From contig NC_079894.1 of the NCBI RefSeq assembly GCF_024868665.1, forward strand, positions 3,373,426-3,437,425: DNA of 64,000 nucleotides, written 5' to 3'. The position numbers and the translations under genes were made by a program. This stretch comes from Triplophysa rosa. Its lineage: Eukaryota > Chordata > Actinopteri > Cypriniformes > Nemacheilidae. Position 1 is the stretch's first letter, and each line of letters opens with the position of its first letter. This document shows, piece after piece, positions 31,063-42,693 of the stretch. A model generated the notes under the pieces. The model saw only the letters and a program-made list of their open reading frames with translations. It had not been told where the DNA came from and did no database searches.

Positions 31063-32255
31063 AATACATCCCAAGATATGGTTTTCCCCGTAGGATCCGT
31101 TCAGATAATGGCTCCCATTTCAAAAATGAACATTTGAGGTTGGTTGAGCATTCCCTTGGCCAGAAACATTCCTTTGGGGTCGTTTACCATCCCCAAAGCC
31201 AGGGAAAGGTTGAACGGATGAACGCAACTCTTAAGAACAAGCTTGCGAAAATTTGTGCTGACACAGGCCTATCCTGGTTGTCCGCTTTGCCAATCGCTTT
31301 GATGTCTGTACGTTCCTCAATTAACAGGGTCACTGGATTCACCCCATTTGAGCTGTTAACTGGCCGCCAATTACCGGGTCCCTTTACAGGTTTTCCTAAT
31401 TGTGACATCCCTGACTTGGACCCTAAGGAACATTACCAAAAACTGACATGCTTGATAAGTTATTTTTCTCCCCAGACACGCCTGACTCTGCCGGATCCAG
31501 CACCTTGTGTAGCCCCGTGGGTTCGTGTACGTGAGTTCAGAAGGAAGTGGTCTGGCCCCCGTTGGTCAGCCCCTAAACAGGTGGTAGCCCGTACCTCTCA
31601 TTGTGTTCAATTGAAAGACAAAGGCAACACGTGGTATTATCTCTCAAGTTGTGTTGCTTGTGACCCTCCATCTCGTAGCCTGACCAACACTGTGTTGGAC
31701 CTTGCTGTGCAGGTCCAAGAGGGGGTACAGGATGCTAAACAATTGGACGCTTCACTAACAGAGCAGGTAACACAAGATAAACAATCCCTTTTGACACACA
31801 ACACCACACACACAGAGACTTCCTCACAAAACACACAACTGACGTTAAAACAGGGTGATTTGTTTTCAACACCAGAAACAGAACCCATTGCACACTGTAT
31901 AAGTGCTGACTGTGTTCTTGGAGCAGGGATAGCACAACAGATCAGACATCGATACGGGGTACATAAGATACAGGGGCAAAGAAAACAACCAGGAGAGTGT
32001 GCTGTCACCATAGAAGGAGAAAGGGTGGTGTTCCATTTGGTAACTAAATTGTGGTGCTCAGACTTACCGTCTTATACCTCTCTAGAGAGTAGTCTGGAGT
32101 GCATGAGGGAAGAAGCTCTCCAATTAGGGGTAAAAAGGATCTCCATGCCCTGGATTGGGTGTGGACTGGACAAATTGGTGTTTGAAGAGGTACAGAAGAT
32201 CCTAGAGAGGGTTTTCAAGGGAAAAGGGATTGAAATAATAATTTATACCCTGTGA
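31063..32255 (+). CDS. ERV-A integrase C-terminal part fused to a macro domain
   Basis: An open frame to 32255. It begins with the second catalytic Asp of integrase (RIRSDNGSHF) and the Glu in GKVERMN, then the C-terminal integrase region (VRVREFRRKWSGPRW) and a ~50-residue Thr/Gln-rich linker. From about 31839 comes a ~138-residue macro domain: LKQGDLFSTPETEPIAHCIS, GAGIAQQIRHRYG, and VFHLVTKLWCSD with the Lys (32046-32048) at the position of the catalytic Lys. MPWIGCGLDKLVFEEV has the Asp (32169-32171) at the catalytic Asp position, and the end is EIIIYTL. The pattern matches the OARD1/TARG1 family, which removes ADP-ribose from acidic residues and from O-acyl-ADP-ribose. In the virus it would be the last Pol product. 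Host-derived capture and a role against PARP signalling are inferences. Confidence 0.85.
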
Positions 32256-32435
32256 AAAAGTTTATTCATTTATTTCCTAACTTCATTATATTCATTTATT
32301 CTTGTTACAAAATTTCTTTCATAATACGTTTTCTGTGATCATTAACCTGTTTTATTTGTAAATACTGAAGTGACGAGGGCTCTGGAGCCTCGGTTGACTC
32401 TTCCTTCAGACCAAGGTGCCACTGGGTAAGTCACC
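32256..32435 (+). other. Pol-env spacer
   Basis: About 180 bp of AT-rich noncoding sequence between the macro-domain stop and the first env ATG. It probably contains the env splice acceptor; CTTCCTTCAG at 32401-32410 is a candidate. Confidence 0.4.
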
Positions 32436-32645
32436 ATGAAACTGTGTGAAAATTGGAGGGTTATGGGGGGGGTATTCATCAAAGCAGTGGCTGTAGTATT
32501 AATAGTATATGGCATAATGGAAAAAGACACTGAAGATAACAAGCCCAAAAGAGAAATAAAAGTAAAGACGGGACACCCGTTTGGGGTAAAATTGGAACTG
32601 ATTAGGACCAATGGTAAGGATGCCATCTGGGAATTTGATTTATGA
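32436..32645 (+). pseudogene. ERV-A env leader fragment
   Basis: The ATG at 32436 starts a frame with a hydrophobic stretch (FIKAVAVVLIVYGIM) suited to a signal or signal-anchor. It ends in a stop at 32643-32645 after AIWEFDL. The surface subunit continues in another frame from about 32672, so a small indel separates leader and SU. Confidence 0.6.
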
Positions 32646-32671
32646 CAGGTAATTAACTGTGGAAAGATGAG

Positions 32672-33541
32672 ATGTCTTACAGAGGTTATGACATCTACGG
32701 GTGTTTGTGGCCTACCACTGGAAGAAATCCCAGTCGCCCCTTGTGCCATGGGTGGGTGGATGTCAATTGGTCGACCAGACCGGGATTTTTGAAGCGCATT
32801 TGGAAAATGAGTAAGGAACATATTCAATTTAAACATGCATTGTTTAGGGGACCCTCGAATGTGTGGGGAACAAATAGAGTAAATAAAATAATGATTATGC
32901 TAAAAGATGGGCATTATGCCAGAACCTCATACATAACCATAGGGGTATATGTGACTGGCACAGACCCCATGGGCCTTATCGCCATTACCACCGTGGTAGC
33001 CCCAACTGTGCCAATCATTAGTAATTTCTCCCAGTCAGGTAATGCCATTGCTTCTTCTGATTATACCAAAATGACACCCCATGATTTATTAGTGATGGCC
33101 ATTGGATATAGTGAAGATAATTTGTGGTTAAAGTGGATAGAAACCACAGCCAAAGAACAGGGCATGGCTGATTGTGTTGCATGTGCCAGGGCCAGGCCCA
33201 CCCTGTACACTGAACCAGCTCCGTTATTCCCAGAAGACACCTGGGGTTATGGTTGTATGCTGGAAATTAACAAACGGGCCACCCCTTTTAATTGTAGCAC
33301 ACTGGCTGCACTGTTTCCTCCATTAAGCAATCAGTCTCGTATAGGCCCATTCACCCCGAGAGAGGGAAACTATACATGCTTCAATCTAACCAGTACCAGA
33401 AAATCACAGATATATGTAGGACAGGTCCCTGACAGCTGGTGTAACACCACGGTGCAAACCCAGGGAGCCCTTGGCGAATGGGCATGTGCTGGGATATACT
33501 ATTACTGTGGTGCTTCCGTACTATTAGTAGACGCATCTTTT
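32672..33541 (+). pseudogene. ERV-A env surface subunit
   Basis: About 290 residues of envelope surface protein with several potential N-glycosylation sites (NWS, NFS, NCS, NQS, NYT, NLT, NTT) and many cysteines (GCLW, CVACARA, CTFNL-like CFNLT). It runs into the LINE insertion around 33530, and the subunit continues on the other side at 34484. The protein would bind a cellular receptor. No receptor can be inferred. Confidence 0.75.
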
Positions 33542-34483
33542 TAATCTTGCATACACTACTCTTCCATAATATAAAATTTCAGAGGGTTTAGGCTGCATTA
33601 GTTAGATCAACCGGAACCAAAAACACAACTGATGTACTTGTTGCATCAAAGAGTACAGAACAGTACTCTACTCTCAGCCAGTCTTGTATCATTGTTCCAA
33701 GGTTACCACAGCGAGCAGGATGTAGTTCATGGCCTGACCTGATGGTAGAGCGGAGAATGGGAAGTGGGGACCTGACAAGAGCTGAGATGATAGAGCTGGA
33801 TAAAGAAGGACGCGGTCTCTTGACATGTCTTCACCACAAAATTTCAAATGCTATTAGATTATTAATGATAATCTTAAACTATAATTTATTTTATTATTAA
33901 GTTTATTTATTTTATTTAGCCTTGTTGTGCAAGTTCTCTGGAGCTTGTGCAGAGGCAGCAGCTTTTGCCAGAGGGGAACTGGAATCCCCTGGTTGGGCCT
34001 GGGTTCTCCTGAGGTTTTTTTTCTCGATTAGAGTTTTGGGTTCCTCGCCACCGTTTGCATACTGTTTTTGCACTATCTGCCTGACCGGGGGGGCTGCTTT
34101 AGAATCTTAAAGTTTTACTTAATTAATATTGCATATAGGAATTTATTCCAAATGTTGCTCTCACTTTGGAGCGTGTGTGGTGTGGTGTGTGCGTACTTGT
34201 CTGTGTACGTACGTGTGGTGTGTGTGTGTGTGTGTGTGTGTGTGGTGTGTTGTGTGTGTGTGTGTGTCTATGTCTATGTGTGTTAGTACGTGTGCATATT
34301 GTGTGTGTGGAGTGTTTTGTATGTGGGTATGTCTGTCTTCTGTGTTTTCAACCTTTTCTTGTTTCTGCAGGTACAACTTTAATTATTTTGCTTATAGTCA
34401 ATATGTCTCATGTACAGCTGCTTTGTAACAATGAAAATTGTAAAAGCGCTATATAAATAAAGTTGAGTTGAGAGTTGAGTTGA
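33530..34483 (+). mobile_element. Non-LTR retrotransposon 3' end inserted in env
   Basis: About 950 bp with no viral similarity that splits env. Its end AAGCGCTATATAAATAAAGT followed by TTGAG repeats is the usual 3' tail of a fish LINE (L2- or RTE-like, not resolved). It includes a (TG)n microsatellite at about 34176-34310. GTA at both junctions (33527-33529 and 34484-34486) is a minimal shared target. No intact ORF is seen. Confidence 0.65.
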
Positions 34484-35284
34484 GTAAGAGTGACCCCTGA
34501 TATGGTTGGGGTGTGTGCCATGACCAGACTGGCAGCCCGGTTAACCCTCACAGGAAGAAGAGTTTTCAGGATGACCCATGTTACCCCAACCGAGTTAACA
34601 GCCCGCCGTAGGCGACATGTTTTGCTCAAATATTCAGCATTTGACCCCACAATTAACAGCCCAACATATGTAGACGCCATTGGCATCCCGAGGGGAGTGC
34701 CAGATGAGCATAAACTTGCTGACCAAGTGGCTACAGGATTTGAGAATATCCCAGTGGTGTCAGCCCTATTCCCTGTGACCCCTAATAAGAATGTAGATAG
34801 AATTAATTATGTGCATTATAATGTCATGAGGTTATCCAATTTAACTAGGGATGCTGTAGAAGGTCTGGCTGAGCAGTTGGCACCCACCTCGCTGATGGCA
34901 GTGCAGAATAGGATCGCACTGGATATGATTTTATCTTAAAAAGGGGGTGTGTGTTCAATGATTGGAGAAATGTGTTGCAACTTTATTCCCAACAACACTG
35001 CGCCAGATGGTTCTGTAACCAGGGCATTGAACGGTCTGAAGGCACTGTCAAAAGAGATGAAGGAGCACTCTGGGATTAATAATCCCATAATTACCTCGTT
35101 GGGCATTTTTCTTGCTGTTATTGTCACCTGTGGGTGTTGTTGTATACCATGTATTAGATCTCTTTGTAATAGGATGATTATCACCGCAATTGAGAAAAAG
35201 GATCCCGATCATCCTCCATCATATGCAATGCCTCTTATGGGCACGGAGGAGGATCAGCTGGATGACCTTGAGGAAAATGTGTGA
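34484..35284 (+). pseudogene. ERV-A env, SU end and transmembrane subunit
   Basis: The frame contains a furin-type site ARRRRH, then the immunosuppressive-like/heptad region MAVQNRIALDMIL, a TAA stop at 34937-34939, and the CX6CC motif CSMIGEMCC. A membrane segment ITSLGIFLAVIVTC and a cysteine-rich cytoplasmic start (GCCCIPCIRSL) follow, then an acidic tail ending at 35284. CX6CC marks a covalently linked gamma-type Env. The stretch between the ectodomain and the membrane segment looks short, suggesting a deletion. It would mediate membrane fusion if intact; the stop and the LINE insertion prevent this. Confidence 0.85.
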
Positions 35285-35300
35285 TCTCTGATGGAGATCA

Positions 35301-35310
35301 AGAGAGGGAA
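35301..35310 (+). promoter_or_regulatory. Polypurine tract of ERV-A
   Basis: AGAGAGGGAA immediately before the 3' LTR. Confidence 0.75.
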
Positions 35311-35839
35311 TGTTGGGTCTATTCATTTCATAAGAGGTGTATTTTTATAATTTCAGTATCCTAGCAATATGTATTAATCATGTGCTTTCAGAGAAAATAG
35401 ATGTGGACCGAAACTGAACAGTAGTTCCTCCTGGCAGGGTGGTATTTACCAGAAACTGAGTGATAAATCATGTGATTTCTTGAGAATGTGGGGGAAGAAG
35501 TGTTGTTCCTCATTTTGTGTTAACAGAGTGTGAGTGAGGAGACAACCTAAGACATGGAGGTCTGCCTGGTAACTTCGGACAGAGGCTTCTGTATTGGCAG
35601 AGAAGAGAGTCACCCCACCGGGCTCTGGGAGGGACCAAACAAGAATATAAAAATATGTGTGATGTGTTTGTAAAGCGTTCTGGAATGCCCAGATGATCAT
35701 GATGTATCTGATGTTCAGAATCCTGAGCTCAGCTCAATCTATTTTACTCGCCTTCTATTCTAAATAAAATCAATCTGATCATAGACGTTGTATGAGCGAT
35801 TTCTGAACCGGGGAAGGACTGTAAGATTTCAGTCCAACA
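35311..35839 (+). repeat. 3' LTR of ERV-A
   Basis: TGTTGGGTCTATTC...AGTCCAACA, 529 bp. It has the same TATA and AATAAA layout as the 5' LTR and similar sequence throughout. Confidence 0.9.
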
Positions 35840-35852
35840 ATACACTACATAA

Positions 35853-36035
35853 ATGGATGATATTAATAAACTTACAGCCATTGCATCCGACAGGGTTTGG
35901 AAGAAGGATTATCAGATACAATACAACGCTTGTAGAGAGCTCGTTGCGCCCTGCGATCGCTACTTCCCATTACCCAACGTGCCCTGCTCACAGAACCATG
36001 TCATAACAAAAGTCTATGCACGGGAATTAACATAA
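35853..36035 (+). other. Small unidentified ORF next to ERV-A
   Basis: A 60-codon frame beginning MDDINKLTAIASDRVWKKDY with balanced composition and several cysteines, ending at TAA 36033-36035. I do not recognise it. It could be an exon of a gene interrupted by the provirus, or chance. No splice signal clearly supports it. Confidence 0.25.
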
Positions 36036-39000
36036 CATCAGCAGGTAAAACGTAATGTACTCAGAACATCAATTGAGTATATTTTATTCATATAAACATA
36101 TGCAAATATCAATCATAACTTATACATAGCCTCTAACAGAGGCAGAACAGTATGTTCAAGATTGTTGTAAAGCAAACTGCAGGTCATGCATACCACATTA
36201 TATTAAAGTAGTTACCCCTTAGTTTTAAAATAGGCTACTTACAGCATAAATACAGTATTTTCTTTATTCCCCAAACTTTGTATATTGTTCCCCTTTACCT
36301 ACAAATACCGTACAAATACTGTAGAGGTACCTTATTGGGTCCCACTTTATATTAAGTGGCCTTAACAACTATGTACTAACAAGGCAAATTAAGCATTTAA
36401 TATAATATAATAACTCTGTACCTGCGTGTATTTACATTGTACTTACATTTGAAGTACCGATATGCGCCATCCGTAGTTATAGTAGTGTACTTACAAATGT
36501 AAGTACACTTTTGTAAGTACGCACCATAACTGCAATATTGTAACTACAATTGTAGTTACTACTCTGCAGTTTCTGTGTATTATTTTTGGGGGGGCAGTTT
36601 TATGTTTACACATGTGTAAATCATTATTGTTCAGGCCTGCCGCAATGTGCTTAAATATGAGTATGAGGGTGGATACTTATTATTCAAACTATTTAATAGT
36701 CAAGCTATGGATGGAACAAATGTTTGCAAAATACACCAGAACACACCAATGAATATTCAGTCGTCTCATTTACACATTATGGCTCCCCAGGATTGACTTA
36801 ATTTGATATTATTTTAACGTGCAGCTCGCATAATGTAAAAGACAATGTGCAAATACAATCGTAGAAAAAGGGTTTACATACTTACAGGTCTCATTTGTTA
36901 GCATTATACTTAATGCATTAAGTAACATGAACTAACGATGAACAATATATTTGTACAGCATGAGTAGTATAATCATATACCTTGTGTCAAAAGTTTGATT
37001 GATTTATGACCCCCTGTCAAAGTTCTGTCAACCAGTCACTCAAATGGAGACTTTTATGGCCTGTCAATCTTGATGACATTTATGTTTTATGACTGTTGTT
37101 GGGTCTCCTCTGATCCCAACCCTTCCTTCAGTGAGGCTAACTACCTACACCCCCCTCATCACTCCCTAATCAAAAAGGTGTGTTTGATTTTACTATAGTC
37201 TAATTTGTGAAAGACGGTTGTGTTTGTAAATTAGAGAGAGATAAAATAATATGTATGTGGGTTTTTTCTTCTAAGAGTGTGCTGTTTCCTTGTTTTATGG
37301 CTTTTATCATGCAAATGAGTGAATTGAGACTTGAGGTTTGCAATCTTATCAAAGTGTGACTGTCCCCCTACTATCCCAGGCAAGTCATTTTGACCAGTCA
37401 ATCAAAGTAGGCTGGGTTTTTTATGATCTGTCAGTCTTGTTTGACAGTTTATATTTTACGGCTGTGTTTTTGTACCCCCTGTAGTTGTCTGTCTATCCCC
37501 TGGCCTGACAACCTACTGTTCTCACATTACGGTGTGAAACCTGACGGGTGTGTTTTTAAATGAGAGATTTAAAGTTAATGTTTATGTATGTGAGGTTTTC
37601 TTCTAAGAGTAAGTTGGTTCCAGGTTTAAGATTTTTATCTGATAAATGATTATTGTGTTTGGGTCAGCATTTTATGATTGTGGCATAAACTACATTTGAT
37701 TCAACAACATGCCCTGACATGCTCTTCCTGGTCATGGAGGAATGGAGGATTGTTTTTTGTTAGCACCTCTAAGGGGCGCATTTCTAACAAATGGTAAAGT
37801 CTTAAGACAATAAGGTTTGTGTTTCCATCCTGACTGTCACTCTACGATCTGGTGTGACAGAAAATCTTTAATTAAATCTTTAGGGAGGCAGTTGTGGCCT
37901 AATGGTTAGAGAGTCGGACTCATGACCAGAAGGTTGCCGGTTCGATTCCCAGGGCCGGCGGGTAACAACTGAGGTGCCCTTGAGCAAGGCACCTTACCCC
38001 TACTTGCTCCCCGGGCGCTGCAGTGACAGCTGCCCACTGCTTCGGCGGTACGTGTGTTCACCACTTGCTGTGCGTGTGTTTACTACTCTCTGGATGGGTT
38101 AAATGCAGAGGTCACATTTCGTTGCCTTGTACATGTGCAATGACAATAAATTGAATCTAAATCTAATGTTTGTGTTAGTGACTCTTTTTGATCATTTTGG
38201 CATGGAAAATCAAGCATGTACTACATCTGGTTTAGGGTTAAACTTTTAAAAACCAGGAATAAGAAAAAAACTAGTAAATATCTTCATCTTCAATTTGTTT
38301 AGTTCTACACTGTTTTATTGTATTAATGTTTAGCTTCAGATGATATCTCAAGATCTACAAGGAAAGTGCTATCCCTCAAAACATGTATTGAATATACTTT
38401 TATTTTTCTGACACAAACCAACTGAACGTATTAAAAAGAATAGCAAGACAAACAAGTGTTTTAAGTACCACCGTATTTTTCTGTATGTGTGAAATGTTTT
38501 TTTATGTTTGTTACAGACAGATCTGACAGATTGTGTGCTGGATTGTGCATTACACATAAGTGGTTACATTTAAGAATATCTTTTACATGTAAAAATATAG
38601 ACTTAAAATTCTAACAAACGTACAAATAAACTAAAAATGGCTATAGCATGCAGGAAAATGGGGAACTTATGCAGACATTGTGTCTTGTGAAACGCTGTAA
38701 ATGGTGTTTTAAATGTTTTATAAACATATAGAGCTCCCAAGATAGATGTGCTCTGGTTTCAGCTTTTAGAAAGTTCTTCATTTAAAAGAGCCTAGTTTTA
38801 TCTTATAATGTTTTGGTCTTTTCATATTCTTTTCTTGATTGCTCTATAAGTACTGGCAAAACATGCATATCAGTAGCATTTTAATTGACCTACACCTTAT
38901 ATCTTTCAGTGGTGTAGAACTGCATCAACAAATGCTAACTCCATGTGCATTACCCAACCCAAATCTTACATGTTACTTGAGGTAAGGATGGGTTTAGTCA

Positions 39001-41075
39001 TATAGATACACTATTAACGTCTCTATTAACCAAGTGCTTCAGTAAATTAATCAGTTGATAAATAGCTAATGACCATGTTGTCCGATTATATAGATATGCA
39101 TTAGGAAAAGAGTATGTCATTTAATCCTAATACTATACCCTCAAATACACAACATGTACGCAAGACATTTTGACATACAAACATACCTGTTTTACTACAC
39201 CAGTTTGTATCCTCACCATGTGATTGTCACGCACATTTTTTACATATCTTAAGTTGTTCTCCTTTTGTAAACCTTTCGTATAGTTTCAACATTTTGCGTT
39301 TAGTCAGTACAAAATTGTCAGGCTTTACACTCACGTTTTTTAGAAGTTGTTTTGTTTGTCACTGTATTGTGAATATTTACAAATGACATGTGCGTTTTGT
39401 TTACAGTAATCTGATGTGGTGTGTCAGTTACGTTTGTTTGCTTCATTACATGTTTTTACTATAACTAACGAATGAAACCGATGGCCGGCATTTCAACTGC
39501 TAGCCAGTAAATCAAGGACAGCTTTTTCTTGTTCTGACATAAGCTACAGAAAGTGATAACACAGACATGGTAAGGCTACGGATTTGTATTTATTTTATTA
39601 TGTAAAGTTTCTCATGGTTACTTTTTTTCATAATGTTTTCATAAGTTTTTTTTAAGCTGTATTTTCTTACTTTACCACTTCTTAGTTATAATTAGTTGCA
39701 TGGTTACTTCTTTTCCGTTTTTAGTTTTACTTGTTCAGATGACCTCTGTTTTAAATAGTTCTAAAAATCTAATTCTTAAGTTTAGACCTGTTCATTGTTT
39801 TGAGTTCTTGTTCAATTGTCTCATTTCCCTCACTGATTTATCCAAAATGTTTTAGGGTTGATTTATGATTGCTTTGATTTTATAAATAAAACAAGTATTT
39901 ACATCCAAAACCTTCCTCATCTTAATGTCTCCCTTTATTGTATAACACATCTAGTATATTTGCTATTGTGTATGTATGTTTATTCTTACACATGGTCAAT
40001 TGTCAATATTTGGCACAAAATGTGCATGCAGTCCCTATGAGCTAAATATGAGGTTGTAGATCAGTTGTATTTTACTAAACAAAGCATCTATTCACAGCTT
40101 GATTTAGGAAAGTTGTTTAAAGTGTCAAATATTGGACAGAAAAACCTGTTTGCTTGGAATATACCCACATACAAATTGCAAAATGTAATTTGGTTACAAG
40201 AATAACATTGATTGTCAACACAATACTTTTACATTTTCCATGAAAGTCCTACTTGCTTATTAACATGAATTTTGGTTGTATATTAGTATGTTTAAAGCAC
40301 ATATTAATGCTTTATTCTGCATTGCCTTATTCTACATTCCTTAATCCTACCCAATACCTAAACCTAAAAACTACCTAATAAGCAGTAATTAGGAGTTTAT
40401 TGAGGCAAAAGACATAGTTAATAGTTAGTAAATAGTAAGAATTGGTACCTATTCTAAAGTGCGACCTAGTAGTCTGTATAAGCAAGTTTTAATGGCATTT
40501 ATAACAGCAAATAAAGAAAATATATATATTTTGTCCTGATTCCAGAAACTAATGAAAACGAACTATCTTCCAATGCAATGTGCATTTTTCATGCCGCCGT
40601 TCAGATTTAAATTTGGTAAACTGTAAATTAATTCCTGAAACAGAACTAGTTATACCATAAAATTGCTGTTTCATTAATCAAGCAAAAACAAATTTTGATT
40701 TATCCAAAATCATAAAATTTTAGCACAATCTCATCCATATTAAAAACATGTCTAATAATATTTTTTAGTGTACCTTAGAACAATCGCCTACACATTGAAC
40801 CGTTACAATGACTTGTGAAGGGTTAATGAGTTGCTGACACGCACTAGTGATATAAACGATTTTGCAGCTATACGTTTGTTGTTTTGCTCTTTGGTGGCAT
40901 TGATAGTTCTGGTTTTGTGTCTGATTTTCATCTGTTTATGAATTTGCTGAGGTCCCAATGTAAAAAAAAATACACAAAAAGTTGTTTTGAAGCGACATTT
41001 AGAAATGTTACTGTCCTTACATGCCATATGTGCTGCATTTACTTTTAAGTAGTACATCTTTTTTTTTTAATAAAA
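36036..41075. other. AT-rich intergenic DNA with MITE relics
   Basis: No protein gene is seen in about 5 kb. At 36340-36570 there is a palindromic element (CACTTTATATTAAGTGG, then GTACTTACAAATGTAAGTAC), and at about 40300-40475 a TAAACCTAAAAACTACC.. type element, both typical fish DNA-transposon relics. The HE1-type SINE at 37883-38165 is listed separately. Confidence 0.5.
37883..38165 (+). mobile_element. HE1-type SINE, second copy
   Basis: It shares the body of the copy at 30787-31062, with an A box (TGGCCTAATGGTTA), B box (GGTTCGATTCC), GGGCCGGCGG and the same AATAAATTGAATCTAAATCT end. A ~20-bp segment (CACTTGCTGTGCGTGTGTTT) is extra relative to the other copy. Confidence 0.85.
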
Positions 41076-41800
41076 AAGTAGATAATATTCACCAGCAAAT
41101 CCTAGGGTTGAATAAAGGTAGCCATGTTTTTTGTATCCGTCCAAACCAACCACTAATTTCCACCCTCTCTACTTTCACACTCCCAAGTGTGGATGAAGTA
41201 GTTAGATCTATCAAAACATCTAACACAACTACCTGTTATCTAGATCCTATTCCTACATCTTTGGTGAAGACCTGTGTATCCTCTCTTTCTTCTTTTATTA
41301 CAAATATTATACACTCTTCTCTTACCTCAGGCATTGTTCCATCCTCACTTAAAACTGCTGTGATCACTCCTCTTCTTACGAAGTCGGGGGCTGATTCAAG
41401 TAATTATTATAACTTTCGTCCCATTTCAAACTTACCCTTTATTCTAAAGTCCTGGAAAGGATCGTTGCAGAACAGGTAGGGGGTCCATCATCTTTCTGAT
41501 AACATGTTGTATGAAAAATTTCAATCTGGGTTTCGTGCACACCATAGTGTCGAGACTGCTTTAGTTAAAATTTATAATGACGTATTGTTAGCCACTGACA
41601 CAGGATCATTATCGATACTGGTTTTACTCGATATTAGTGCAGAATTTGATACAATTTCGCATGATATTTTGTTAAGCCGGATGGAGTCGATTGGAATTAC
41701 TGGAACTGTACATTCTTGGTATAGGTCATATTTAACTGGGCGTATTCAATTCGTTCAATTAAAACAATATACATCAAAGTTGTCTGATGTTGTTACTGGG
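41076..41800 (+). pseudogene. LINE-2-like reverse transcriptase fragment
   Basis: RT motifs of an L2/CR1-type non-LTR element in two frames: LDPIPTSLVKTC, SNYYNFRPISNLPF and, after a break near 41480, EKFQSGFRAHHSVETALVK, LVLLDISAEFDTISHDIL and SWYRSYLTGR. It ends abruptly where an LTR is inserted at 41802. The endonuclease domain and the RT C-terminus are missing. Confidence 0.85.
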
Positions 41801-41801
41801 G

Positions 41802-42320
41802 TGTCATGGCTCTGCTTCATTGAGTCATGTTTTTCTTGGTCCTGTAGCAGAGTCATGACAAAGTCTTTGGTTATGTGTGGAGAGAAACATATTATTGTCT
41901 TTTTGACAATAATATACGTTCTCTCCAGTGTCTTGTCATTGGCCCGCTCCTCTCGTTTCCTTGTTATCTTTCCCTGAGTGTTTGATTTCCCACACCTGCC
42001 CCGTGTCTTTATCCCTCGTTTGTCTTTCCTTTAAATACCCTCTTGTTTCTTTGTCTTGTGCTCGTATATTGCGTGTATTACGTTTGTTGTGCTCACCGTT
42101 TGATGTCTACCCTACGCTCCATGTTCGCTGTGTCCTGGTGTTTTGCTGTGAATCCCCTGTCCTAGTAAGTGTTTAGTTTATCCGTATTGTCTAGTTTAGT
42201 GTTAGTTTAGCCTAGGTCCGGTTGTTTGTTTATCATTTTGTTACCTGTTCGTTTACCCCCTCGTGGGTGTTTTGGTTCTGTTTTTGTTGGTAATAAAAGT
42301 CTAGTTTGTTAATAAAATAG
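41802..42320 (+). repeat. Gypsy-type LTR inserted in the LINE
   Basis: It starts TGTCATGGCTCTG and shares GGAGAGA..CAT..TATTGT and CGTTCTCTCCAGTGTCTTGT with the LTR at 47397-47990. The polyadenylation region AATAAAAGTC is near 42293. The right end is indistinct and merges into AATAAAATAGTT repeats. Confidence 0.7.
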
Positions 42321-42359
42321 TTAAAAATAGTTAAAAAATAGTTTGTTTTAATAAAGTTG

Positions 42360-42504
42360 AAATACGGAAGTGAAACACCCAATCAGAGTTCTGCATTTGC
42401 CCCGCCAAGATGCGTCATGCGCATGTGCAGTCAGAGCAGTAGCTGGCGCTGGCGGTCTTTTTCCCCCTTCTTTTTAAACTTTAAAGGCTGATGTCAGATT
42501 GAAG
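42360..42504 (+). promoter_or_regulatory. Probable promoter and 5' exon of the CCDC106-like gene
   Basis: A short GC-richer stretch with an ETS-type CGGAAGTG (42365-42372), CCAATCAG (42379-42386), TGCGTCA (42411-42417) and an NRF1-like TGCGCATGTGCA (42418-42429). It is followed by a possible untranslated exon ending GATTGAAG at a GTATGG donor (42505). The matching acceptor TTCCAG precedes the first coding exon at 42666. Inferred from motifs only. Confidence 0.45.
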
Positions 42505-42693
42505 GTATGGAGATTAGAGTTTTAAAATAGTTATTGATTATTTACTGTAATATAAGACAATTAATTGAGTCTGCTCCTAAAGCATTTTGTGTTGAATCAA
42601 TTGTAACATGATCACAGACACAAGCAATAAAATTAAGAAACTGTATTTTTGACCTCTGATTCCAGAGACCGGTTTTTGATACTCCACAGTCCA

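Larger units (their letters stand above)
22508..35839 (+). mobile_element. Endogenous retrovirus ERV-A (class I, macro domain in Pol)
   Basis: A 13.3-kb provirus with two closely similar LTRs, a tRNA-Cys-type primer site, gag with an in-frame TGA before pro, pol, and an env with a CX6CC transmembrane subunit. These features place it among gamma/epsilon-like (class I) retroviruses. It is lengthened by three secondary insertions: a DIRS-like piece (28556-29450), a SINE (30787-31062) and a LINE 3' end (33530-34483). Several frameshifts and stops disable it. Its left flank is gypsy copy 3 leader and its right flank is unrelated; no target duplication is visible. Confidence 0.9.

Noticed and set aside
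34166..34456. Open frames rich in Cys/Val or His/Thr on both strands
   Set aside because: They are translations of a (TG)n microsatellite in the LINE insertion.
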